Both the position numbers and the translations under genes were made by a program. A stretch of 10,601 bases of DNA from Globomyces pollinis-pini (lineage: Eukaryota > Chytridiomycota > Chytridiomycetes > Rhizophydiales > Globomycetaceae). Shown piece after piece: positions 1 to 10,601 of this stretch. The notes under the pieces were generated by a model, which was not told where the DNA came from, did no database searches, and was given only the letters and a program-made list of their open reading frames with translations. Position 1 is the stretch's first letter; each line of letters begins with the position of its first letter. Location: the NCBI GenBank assembly GCA_025399215.1, contig MU621550.1:1-10601 (forward strand), given 5' to 3'.

Positions 1-20
1 AATACATAATAGTCATTCCT

Positions 21-1609
21 ATGCAAAATGCAAAGCAATACTTTTATTTAAAGCAACCAAAACGATTAACCAAAGGTATTGTCTATTGGGATTATCAAAA
101 TTGTCCATTACCAAAAAGTACATGTATCATCATCAATTAACAAAAAGATCAAACTTTGAATCAATTTCAAAAAGCAATTCAACAATATGAATATACAAAA
201 AGTATGATGATTGAAGATACTTTTATTTTTGGAGATATTCCAAATAAATTACAAACAAGCAAAATAACGATTGTGAATGGGAGAGATAGTGTATTACTTT
301 TTGCATATAATGTTAGAGATTTCAGATTATGACCAATGTGTTGAAAAAGATTCATGAACCAAAGGTAAAATATGAATATTATAAAATGTTGATTAGGAAA
401 AAATACCTACTTTTATCATCATAACTGGAGATGATAGTTTTTCAAATACATTCAAGTTTTTAAAGAATGTTAAACTACCTGCTCGATTGATTTATCCAAA
501 GAATTCATGTACACTCTGATCAAACTTATGATTAGCTTCATGTAGAATTATTTTTACTAATAGTAAAAGTATTGACTCAAAGTGTGGTTCATACAGACGA
601 ATGGTCAAATTTTCTAAAATCTCCCATTACCTTTTGGCAGAATCCAGACAAAAAATCTATGAAAGATTTACGAAATTGGGATAGTAATGAATTGAGAAAA
701 TTATTGCCATATATATTTTTCTTGAATACAAAGACAAGAGAATATATAGACCTCAGTGTATTGGAAACAAATTTGGTTTATCTATTCAGTAACTAACATA
801 ATTATAGATCAATTTTAATTCCAAATTGTTAGAAATGGGTATAAAAGCGCATATTTTCAATCGAAAGAAGAATCAAATCAGATTATGTCTTAGTACACTC
901 CCATAGTCATTTAACTCAATAGCAAATGAAAACATTGAATATTTAATGAAAAAATATCAAATAGATTTACCAATCACTGTGGATAATTATGATGATATGA
1001 GACGATTTAAAGAACTCATTGGCTTTTTGAATACAGATCAGAGTGAGTTTATCGAAACACGTTTTCTTCAGAGAGTCTTTGTAACAATAACTTACTAAAT
1101 CATATACTAGTCAAACAGATTTAAAGGGAAATTATTACGAGATGGGGTTAAAATGGGTATCTTTGATACTCAACATAAATATTCGGAATTCAAGTTACTC
1201 CTAAGTAATTTCTATATATATATTTTAACATTAGATTCATCAACAATCAATCTTTGGGCAGATTATTTCGAATTTCCTACAGTGGTTAATGTTGGTAACT
1301 ATGAAACTTGGAAAACACTTATTCCAATCATTACCAAACTTTGTCAAGGCAACCAAAAATCTATTCCAACTTCAGCCATTCAGGTAATAGAAACTTTTGT
1401 TGATATCTAGGGTAAAACAAAATTGGCTTTGGAGGTTGGAATTCAAAAAGGAGTCTTTCTCTCAAATGATGTGGATGAAGTTAAACTCAATATTTGTAAA
1501 TACTTTTTGTTTGGTTTAATATTTAGCGGACAGCGAAGTAAAGGAATTGATGGAGTTATTTCAGTTACCATATCCAAGTGAATCGATTCCAGATACGGCT
1601 GAGAACTAA
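21..1609 (+). CDS. NYN-domain (PIN-like RNase) protein with three winged-helix-like repeats, 11 exons
   Basis: Spliced model: 21-117, 148-290, 317-364, 397-508, 564-775, 808-892, 923-1080, 1111-1204, 1235-1383, 1411-1495, 1527-1609, with stop TAA at 1607. It gives about 421 aa and all phases agree. Residues 19-120 look like an NYN/LabA/MARF1-type nuclease fold: GIVYWDYQNCPLP (Asp24) near the start, then FIIITGDDSF (Asp108, Asp109), the usual acidic metal-binding positions. The remainder holds three ~80-residue repeats ending in LLEMGIKAHIF (Gly215), LLRDGVKMGIF (Gly297) and LALEVGIQKGVF (Gly376). Their helix-plus-wing pattern recalls OST-HTH/LOTUS domains, which often accompany NYN domains in RNA-regulating proteins. 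An RNA-binding or RNA-cleaving role is inference. The frame is open from ATG 21 back to the window edge, so the true start may lie outside. The fourth intron is ambiguous: one of 55 nt, or 27 and 22 nt around a 6-nt exon. Confidence 0.78.
509..563 (+). other. Intron of NYN gene: 55 nt, or two introns around a 6-nt microexon
   Basis: The interval starts GT and ends AG and can be removed whole. It also splits into GT-AG units of 27 nt (509-535) and 22 nt (542-563) flanking six bases, CTTCAT, at 536-541. Both readings restore the same downstream frame; the microexon adds two serines (NSSSLKV instead of NSLKV). The 22- and 27-nt sizes each match other introns in the window, while 55 nt does not. 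Confidence 0.55.
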
Positions 1610-1702
1610 ATCTACACAACCCCCATCTATTTTGTATATATATATATTTATGATTATCCATTTTGACACAATGATTGATTTAGAAGTTTTGTTTATTATA
1701 AA
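1610..1702. other. Convergent intergenic spacer with a short TA tract
   Basis: This 93-bp gap separates the stop of the NYN gene (plus) from the stop of PUS3 (minus). Both transcripts must end here or overlap. It contains six TA dinucleotides in a row at 1635-1646 within a T/A-rich stretch. No clear polyadenylation hexamer was recognised. Confidence 0.6.
1635..1646. repeat. (TA)6 microsatellite
   Basis: Six TA units in the convergent spacer between the NYN gene and PUS3. It is short and probably only reflects AT-rich non-coding sequence. Confidence 0.8.
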
Positions 1703-3015
1703 CTAGACTGTACTATTATTGCTTTCCTTTTGACGTTTCCTTTCCAGTAATGCTTCGAATGACACACCTCTTTTCCGTTTCATAAGCTTTATATGGGATT
1801 TTTGTTTAAGATCATCTGGGTCTTGAATCGGTGCCCCAAGACTTAGATATTCTTGTTTGAGTATCTGGAGTTGTAATACTTTTAATGACTGGTCTGTTAA
1901 TTGTTCATCTATTTCACTAAGTATTTTTTGACTGTTATTTGTTTGAGTTTCATCCATTATACGCCAATTTAAGTTCTCATAACCACATTCAATTAGAATT
2001 AATGGCGCATCTGGTGCCATGTCATACTGTGGCCTCCCGGATTCTGGTGGGTGCTTTGACACATCCAGCATAGTTGAAATGATGGTTGGTTCTTCCAACC
2101 CTTTTCCCACCATAAACAAAAGTGACATCATATTGCGAACTTGGTGCCATAAGAATGCTCGACCCTAGAAATAATGAGTGTTTCGATACTATACCCTGAC
2201 TATAAAGACACTGAAATCATCATTTACTTTTTCAATTTCTGCTTCATAAATCGTTCGCGTATAAAAGTCGGGATAATCAACCTTGTCTGGATCTAGTTTG
2301 CAAATAAATCTACAATCAAAAGTCCCAATAAATAGAGCAGCTGCTTGTTTCATTTTTTCAATATCCAGTTGTTTTGATGGAAACAGGTACTTGTATTTCC
2401 TCCATTTACAAGAATATCTAGCATCAAATGTTTTGGAAACTGGTGACCATGCAAGTATTCGAATCTCTTTCGGTAATAGTCTATTCAAAGTTGAAATATA
2501 AGATAATTCCTTGACATCCTCATCCATATTAACATCAATTGTTTCTGGTATTTCTTCCTTAGATGGCTTTAATGCTTTCACTTCATCCCATGGTAAGACT
2601 AATGGACTATCTTTGGGCAAATTTGAACGCACCCAAAGACTGATGACTTGACCAAATCCCGATACACCTTTATCAGTTCTACCTGAATATCATTAAATTA
2701 GATAAAATCACCAGCTCTTGCAAATCCACATGCATCCGGGGCAGGAATCAATTTACATTTGATCAAAGCTGTAAATAATTCCTTTTCTATTGTTGCAATT
2801 GGATCATCAATCGTTCCAGTGAATCCAAAATATTTTTCACCTTGATAAGCAACCTTTAAAGCTACATGTCTTGCTCTTGTATTACTAAAATCAAATGGTT
2901 TTTGAATCTTTTTTGAACGTTTTGAAGTCTTTTTTTCAACTTGCTTTTGATCGTTTTCTAATTTATAAAGTTTTTCAATCAATTCTTCTTTGGTTAACTT
3001 TTCATATTCCTCCAT
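1703..3015 (-). CDS. PUS3: tRNA pseudouridine(38/39) synthase, PUS3/DEG1 family
   Basis: Three exons on the minus strand: 3015-2712, 2682-2195 and 2164-1703, giving about 417 aa. Introns are 29 nt (2711-2683, phase 1) and 30 nt (2194-2165, phase 0). The enzyme isomerises uridine to pseudouridine at positions 38/39 in the tRNA anticodon arm. Splicing rebuilds the family signature GRTDKGVSGFGQV, with catalytic Asp at about residue 105. Also present are RYSCKWRKYKYLF (the substrate-contacting Arg/Tyr region), FIGTFDCRFICK and GRAFLWHQVRNMM, all hallmarks of the TruA/Pus3 fold. The N-terminal TKEELIEKLYKLE helix is typical of Pus3/Deg1. The C-terminal KRKRG...ERKRQK segment is basic and nuclear-signal-like. 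Human PUS3 is about 480 aa and yeast Deg1 about 440, so this is compact but complete. No missing residues or frame breaks remain after splicing. Confidence 0.95.
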
Positions 3016-3612
3016 TCTTCAATTGATTTCGAATAGGTCAAAAACTTTGAATTTTTTTTTTAAAATGAAATGAATTCAACACAAATGATGAATGAATGTA
3101 AAAGGTTTGACCACCCAAGCAACTCTAGACCCATCGATCTGGAAACTCAGTTTGAAATCTTGGATTTTATCAAAAGATAGATGGAATCCGTAAGGCCAAA
3201 CTCATAGCAAAACAGTGGACTCTAGAACTCTTTCCCAAGTAGATCGAGTTAAAGGCGTACACGTACATTAAACACTTTGTATCTGAACCGCTTACCGGAA
3301 GTTGGATAGTGGTGGAAATACAAAGTAAGATCAATTGCCATCGCATCAAAGATGCTGTTTACCAACTATCCAAGTATTAGTTGGTGAGGATGATAGCATA
3401 TATGTTACAGCAATCGATACAAATAGCCTGGGTGGGCATGATACCATTTTAATTTCTGATGTGTCCCTGTAGATATATTAATAGTAGGTGTATTATAACC
3501 GCCATACTAATGGACTTGCAAGCGTTACTAATACAACCAGAAAAGAAATTAAACAAGCAATTTGCAATAAAAGAACTTATATTTACATTCAAAATAGAAT
3601 TTAAAAGACTAA
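3016..3612. other. Gap between PUS3 start and ODAD2 stop, without a sound gene
   Basis: About 597 bp between the PUS3 start codon and the ODAD2 stop codon. The left part (3016-3065) is T-rich on the plus strand and should be the PUS3 promoter/5' leader. The middle holds the degenerate plus-strand frames listed separately. The right part (3473-3612) is AT-rich, presumably ODAD2 3' untranslated sequence. The antisense open frame over 3459-3815 overlaps conserved ODAD2 coding sequence and is a shadow. Confidence 0.6.
3070..3472 (+). pseudogene. Degenerate plus-strand coding-like stretch, unknown family
   Basis: Three consecutive stretches read like protein but do not join into one open frame. 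Frame a runs from ATG 3070 to TAG 3178 (MNSTQMM...ILDFIKR). Frame b runs 3174-3380 (KIDGIRKAKLIAKQW..., then IKHFVSEPLTGSWIVVEIQ) with an internal TAG at 3240. Frame c runs 3383-3472 (GEDDSIYVTAIDTNSLGGHD...). An A-run at 3172-3175 could explain the a/b shift. Intron removal in the 22-38 nt range did not give a clean model. It could be a decayed gene or element remnant, or chance. I do not recognise a family. Confidence 0.3.
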
Positions 3613-7441
<3,829 letters not shown>

Positions 7442-8136
7442 TGCTTTTCTTTATTTAGCTTGACTGTAGGTTTAGTTAGGGGGAGTTTTTTTTTGTAAAG
7501 GTTTGTATGTGTGATGAGGTGTCTTATTGTTCACGTCATCCATCTCGGAACTTTTTTCTATTCTCATACTTGCGATTACTAACTACTACTTGCCTATCAT
7601 TTACATGATTAGTTCAAAGAATGAATGCGAAGGGATATTTCCAAGTGAACTGAATTTGTTTAGTTGAAATACGTGGGTGTCTTTACTATACACTTTTTTT
7701 GAACTACTATCAATGGCATTTGATGCATTTCAACTATAAAAAAACCAAAATATTCAATTCTATTCTATTGTATAAAAAGATTTTCTTAAATCTTGTCTTT
7801 TATACACACATGAGCAACGCGTTTTTAAACTTCAATGATACGGATAAAGCTGATATGAAAAAGAATCTGTGCATGAGTACAAAAGAGAATGTAATTGACT
7901 AACATTCAAATGCTGCATTCACTTGTATAATGATTGAGTCATAAACAATAGTTTATGATCACACCGAAAACATATAGAGCAAGAATTGGTCATGAATTAT
8001 AATGTTTATAATCATAACGTTTCATCATAACTTTCCATTCATAAGATTATTGACATTACTTCAACCATAAATTCTAACCCAATTACTCTTATTATGTATC
8101 TCAAAACATACCAAAAAAAGGTAAAAATCACAAATG
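7442..8136. other. Intergenic region between ODAD2 start and oxidase stop
   Basis: About 695 bp with no supported gene. The left part should hold the ODAD2 promoter (its start codon is at 7441, minus strand). The right part should be the 3' untranslated region of the oxidase. A 67-codon plus-strand frame at 7699-7902 is rich in Asn, Lys, Tyr and Phe codons, as expected from AT-rich non-coding DNA, and shows no domain. Poly-T and poly-A runs occur near 7487 and 7690. Confidence 0.6.
7531..7538 (-). promoter_or_regulatory. CRE-like TGACGTGA motif upstream of ODAD2
   Basis: TCACGTCA on the plus strand reads TGACGTGA on the minus strand, about 90 bp upstream of the ODAD2 start codon. It resembles a bZIP (CREB/ATF) site with one mismatch from the palindrome. 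One eight-base match in AT-rich DNA is weak evidence; no RFX X-box, the usual ciliary-gene element, was seen nearby. Confidence 0.25.
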
Positions 8137-9909
8137 TTAAAGATGACATAAAGCATTAGATTTCAAATCAGCATCAGTTGCTAAAATAACGGTATTCAAA
8201 CAATCTGGATTTCCAAAATGTCCTCGACATTCTTCCTTGGTTTCACCCATCGGTTGTCGCCATTGAAATCGTCGAGTGGCTTCAGTGTCCACTCCATTGA
8301 TGACATCCACAACAATATCACCAATGACGGGCATGAATTTGAACCCATGGCCGGATCCGCCTGTAGCTACGATCAAGTTAGGATGTCCAGGTACTCGTGT
8401 GATGTAGAAGTGGCCATCCCAACCTACGGTTAATGTGAGTGGTTACTGTCGGTGTACCAACACATACGGGTGTGTGTGATATCCAGCTGCGCGAGGTGTG
8501 GGAAATGACCGTTGAGGAAGGTGCGGAAGGCATGGACGGCTTTGAGTGGGATGCGCGAGCCGGTGGTTGGGTCGCTGATAACTGTTTTGGGCATGTAGTT
8601 ATTGTTTTGTTGGTATGTGTAGCCGTTACCATGATGTGCTATTTTGACGATATTTTCACCTGGATTTTTAAGATTATGTTGTAATACCTACAATGAATGA
8701 ACTATATATCTAACATACCTATACTGAGACATATACAAACAAACCTTGAATTATTAGTTAGAATACAGTACCTATAATCAACGAAAATTATACACAATAC
8801 CTAGAGTTAACGAATCAAAGTCAAACCTTTAACCAAAGGAAAGCCATAAAACCCTAAATTGGCCAGATCAGCAGCCCATACTGGACAATTTTCAGTAGCA
8901 AACATATCTTGTAATGATGGTGGTACTTGTAGATGAATTACCGGCTGTCCAATTGGTTTAATCATATCCTTCATTTCTGGAAATATCGAGGTAGTCCAAG
9001 CACCTGTTGCTAGGATGATCAATCCCCGATGAATGGTTGAATCCATTGTCTCAACTCCTACGGATTAGACATTGAATTTGTGGTTAATAATGAAAGTGTG
9101 GTCTGATTGAAAAGCAAATAAATTAAGAATAATTCTGTTGTGCATACCTACGACTTGAGAATTTTCGCGCACTAGCTGTTTGACATGACCCTCTTTTCCA
9201 GTTTTAAAATGAACACCTATCATTAGCAATACATAGTATAGATTTATCATCAATAGATTTTAATTCGACTGATTTTGGGAATAGTTAAGAGGTTAAAAGA
9301 AGCATCATGAATCTCTTCTGAACCCATGTATGGATGGTGATGATTCGATACGTATCAGAATGAATAAAGATTGTAATTTTTTTACCTTTCTGTCGTAGAG
9401 TATTGTAAAGAAATTCAATTGCATGTTCACTATGTGCCCAACCACCTAAACCCATCAGAGATTTTGACCATACCCAAAGGATTAAAATAACCAAAAGGTA
9501 AACGAGAACGTAAATGATTTAGACCAGGAAACCTTAATAAAGGGATAGAATGATTTTTGTATAATGATAGACCGATTGAAGATAAAGAATGGTAAGAATT
9601 TGATTCATAAGTACCAAAAGTGTCTGCAATAGTCGACATGAATACACCAGATTGATAGAATAGTTTCTTATGGGATAATGAATTCCAATGGGACCATTTT
9701 TTGATAGAATTTAAGGCTAGTGATTGATATAGAGAATCTAGACCATAATCAGCACGAATAATTTTGTTTATATCAGTAGAAGCAGCATCAATGGTAGGTA
9801 TACTAAGTTTATCTATAACTGTAATATTTGAATGAGTATCAGATAGAGATAAAGCAGTAGATAAACCAAAACAACCACCACCCACAATGATTATTGGATC
9901 GTTCAACAT
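8137..9909 (-). CDS. Peroxisomal FAD-dependent amine oxidase, sarcosine/pipecolate oxidase-like
   Basis: Six minus-strand exons: 9909-9474, 9445-9386, 9216-9148, 9057-8827, 8659-8447 and 8423-8137, about 431 aa, all introns in phase 1. The family (monomeric sarcosine oxidase, PIPOX, fungal saccharopine and fructosyl-amino-acid oxidases) oxidises N-substituted amino acids with FAD and O2, releasing H2O2. The N-terminal IIIVGGGCFGLSTA is the Rossmann FAD-binding motif (Gly10-Gly15). NPLGGWAHSEHA, IILATGAWTTSIFPEMKD, QPVIHLQVP and CPVWAADLANLGFYGFPL follow in family order. Cys332 in RMCWYTDSWDGHF sits where sarcosine oxidase attaches FAD covalently. ATGGSGHGFKFMPVIGD is the conserved C-terminal FAD-contact motif. 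The protein ends CHL, a PTS1-like tripeptide. The exact substrate cannot be told from sequence. Introns are 28, 169, 90, 167 and 23 nt; the 167-nt one is the tandem array. Exon 5 is unusually GC-rich. Confidence 0.92.
8660..8826 (-). repeat. Head-to-tail array of six GT-AG mini-intron units (intron 4 of the oxidase)
   Basis: On the minus strand the 167-nt intron divides exactly into six units with no bases left over: 8826-8801 (26 nt), 8800-8772 (29), 8771-8745 (27), 8744-8719 (26), 8718-8688 (31) and 8687-8660 (28). Each begins GT (GTTTGA, GTATTG, GTACTG, GTTTGT, GTATGT, GTATTA) and ends AG, so each inner border reads AG|GT. On the plus strand this appears as ACCT every 26-31 bases. Unit lengths fall inside the range of ordinary introns here. 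Several have branch-like motifs (TTAAC in unit 1, CTAAC in unit 3). Apart from their ends the units show little similarity, so this is not a simple satellite. Removing all 167 nt restores GFYGFPLVK-GENIVKIAHHG. Stepwise recursive splicing through zero-length exons is inference. Confidence 0.85.
9058..9147 (-). other. 90-nt intron 3 of the oxidase
   Basis: GT-AG interval whose removal gives SQVVG-VETMDSTIHRGLIILATGAW, matching the family. It is about three times the usual size here, with no internal AGGT and no further GT donor except very near its 3' end. It therefore cannot be tiled into standard units. Confidence 0.75.
9217..9385 (-). other. Unusually long (169 nt) intron 2 of the oxidase
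   Basis: It starts GT and ends AG, and removing it joins RQK-GVHFKTGKEG as the family requires. It has no internal AGGT, so it is not a tandem array like intron 4. It holds a possible in-frame cassette exon of 48 nt at 9317-9270, flanked by an AG and a GT. That cassette would encode EEIHDASFNLLTIPKIS in place of one Gly, but no family member is known to me with such an insert. Confidence 0.7.
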
Positions 9910-10189
9910 GATTTAGCAATGAGTTTCCTTAAGTTGATAGTTATTCGGTTATAGTTGGGAGATTTCCACTGGACTGGCAACCAAAACAGGAATTTAAAAT
10001 CAAAAACTTTATCCCTTGGTTTTGAGGATGAACTATGATCAATTTGTAATTTTAAAATGGAACAAGACGACAACGAGAAGAAAAGAGAGCTGATTCAATA
10101 GCTGATGATACCTCAAGTCACCCGCAACAATAACGCATTTCCACTATCGAAGAAACTGACAACACTTGGACTGCAATTATAATGTATAC

Positions 10190-10426
10190 ATGAGAAGATT
10201 GGAACATTTGGTTCCTTTTTGGAATGTGAGTTCAAATATACGACAACTTGCTACTAGTAACATGTAATAGATTTCTGATTCCTCTTTAGAACGATCATAT
10301 CCTCTCGTTAAAACCAATATGTATATATCCCTGAATACATTGAGCAACTTCGAAGAGAATATAGATACTTGCCAAGACTTCGTAAGAAGAGGAGGTTCGT
10401 TGCGATCAGCAATAGAAACTCATTAA
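10190..10426 (+). CDS. Possible small mitochondrial-type protein, doubtful model
   Basis: ATG 10190 opens MRRLEHLVPFWNV...NIRQLAT, which resembles a mitochondrial presequence (Arg-rich, no acidic run, RQLAT cleavage-like end). A 33-nt GT-AG intron at 10257-10289 leads in frame to KRSYPLVKTNMY. Beyond this, the same frame gives a bland tail ending at a stop near 10424. A frame two bases off gives the more convincing basic stretch IEQLRREYRYLPRLRKKRR, ending in SLK and a stop near 10426. A two-base change in the TATATA run at 10323-10328 would join them. A minus-strand frame is also open across this interval, so the call is weak. Confidence 0.25.
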
Positions 10427-10526
10427 AATAATTAAAGACTTTTGATATTATTTTAAAGGAATTCCTATTTTAAAACGACCTTTATTAAATTAACTAAGCG
10501 TGTACTTGGGTTTGAACCAAAAACTG

Positions 10527-10601
10527 TCACAGCAGCTTATGTGCGTGTGCTACCGGCTCTACGGTCACTTTGGATGGATTTTCACCTTCCGTGAAATCAA
10601 T
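10527..10601 (-). CDS. Possible 3' end of a minus-strand gene entering from the right
   Basis: Reading from the window edge on the minus strand gives IDFTEGENPSKVTVEPVAHAHKLL and then TGA at 10529-10527. Composition is protein-like and richer in G+C than the flanking DNA. However, the plus strand is also open here (LTKRVLGFEPKTVTAAYVR...), so the strand is uncertain. With only 24 codons visible no family can be named. Confidence 0.25.
   Translation of the reverse strand: MDFTEGENPSKVTVEPVAHAHKLL

Larger units (their letters stand above)
9910..10601. other. Right-hand region without a confident gene
   Basis: About 690 bp upstream of the oxidase start. It should contain the oxidase promoter. 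Short plus-strand frames begin at ATG 10028 (about 22 codons), ATG 10057 (14 codons) and ATG 10190. None makes a complete gene. Open pieces on both strands near the right edge suggest that one or two exon-rich genes start or end here, but no family was recognised. Confidence 0.5.

Noticed and set aside
21..1609. Pseudogene or altered genetic code, suggested by many in-frame stops
   Set aside because: Every stop falls within a GT-AG interval of normal local size, and removing these gives one continuous frame ending at TAA 1607.
7699..7902. 67-codon plus-strand open frame in the ODAD2-oxidase gap
   Set aside because: Its content is Asn/Lys/Tyr/Phe-rich as in AT-rich non-coding DNA, with no recognisable domain or neighbouring exons.
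8439..8684. 81-codon plus-strand open frame
   Set aside because: It is antisense to exon 5 of the oxidase; its openness comes from that exon's GC-rich codons.
8658..8828. CRISPR-like or satellite array suggested by ACCT every 26-31 bases
   Set aside because: Only the four junction bases are shared; there is no conserved repeat. The host is eukaryotic and the interval lies exactly between two coding exons, so chained introns explain it better.
9217..9385. Intron-encoded box C/D snoRNA
   Set aside because: TGATGA- and CTGA-like strings occur but in the wrong order for C and D boxes, with no terminal stem.
10491..10570. Possible tRNA near GGGTTTGAACC
   Set aside because: No cloverleaf pairing or acceptor stem could be formed around the T-loop-like string.

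Overview
This is a AT-rich stretch of eukaryotic nuclear DNA carrying four multi-exon protein genes. Nearly all its introns are only 22-38 nt long. It includes a full ODAD2/ARMC4 orthologue, an armadillo-repeat protein of the outer dynein arm docking complex, so the organism very probably builds motile flagella. The compact layout, tiny GT-AG introns, standard stop codons and a fungal-type peroxisomal FAD oxidase fit a zoosporic early-diverging fungus (chytrid, rozellid or aphelid relative). That placement is inference; the sequence does not prove it.

Layout, left to right. (1) 21-1609, plus strand: an 11-exon gene for an NYN (PIN-like nuclease) domain followed by three tandem ~80-residue winged-helix-like repeats; it may begin left of the window. 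(2) 3015-1703, minus: PUS3/DEG1 tRNA pseudouridine synthase, 3 exons, convergent with gene 1. (3) 3016-3612: no sound gene; a degenerate plus-strand reading frame lies at 3070-3472. (4) 7441-3613, minus: ODAD2/ARMC4, 21 exons, about 1078 aa. (5) 7442-8136: apparently non-coding; ODAD2 promoter side and oxidase 3' side. (6) 9909-8137, minus: FAD-dependent sarcosine/pipecolate oxidase-like enzyme, 6 exons, about 431 aa, ending in a PTS1-like CHL. (7) 9910-10601: no confident gene; small exon-like pieces on both strands.

The genes do not form a pathway; this is an ordinary gene-dense locus. Most apparent frame breaks disappear once ~30-nt introns are removed, and every reconstructed exon boundary keeps phase. 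The most unusual object is the fourth intron of the oxidase gene (8660-8826). It is not one ordinary intron. It is an exact head-to-tail chain of six intron-sized units (26, 29, 27, 26, 31 and 28 nt), each starting GT and ending AG, with nothing between them. This looks like a recursive-splicing array with zero-length exons, built at the size limit of this organism's introns. Two genes also show internal repeats whose exon borders repeat with them.

All gene models were built by hand from reading frames, GT-AG boundaries and remembered family sequences. No alignment or transcript was available.
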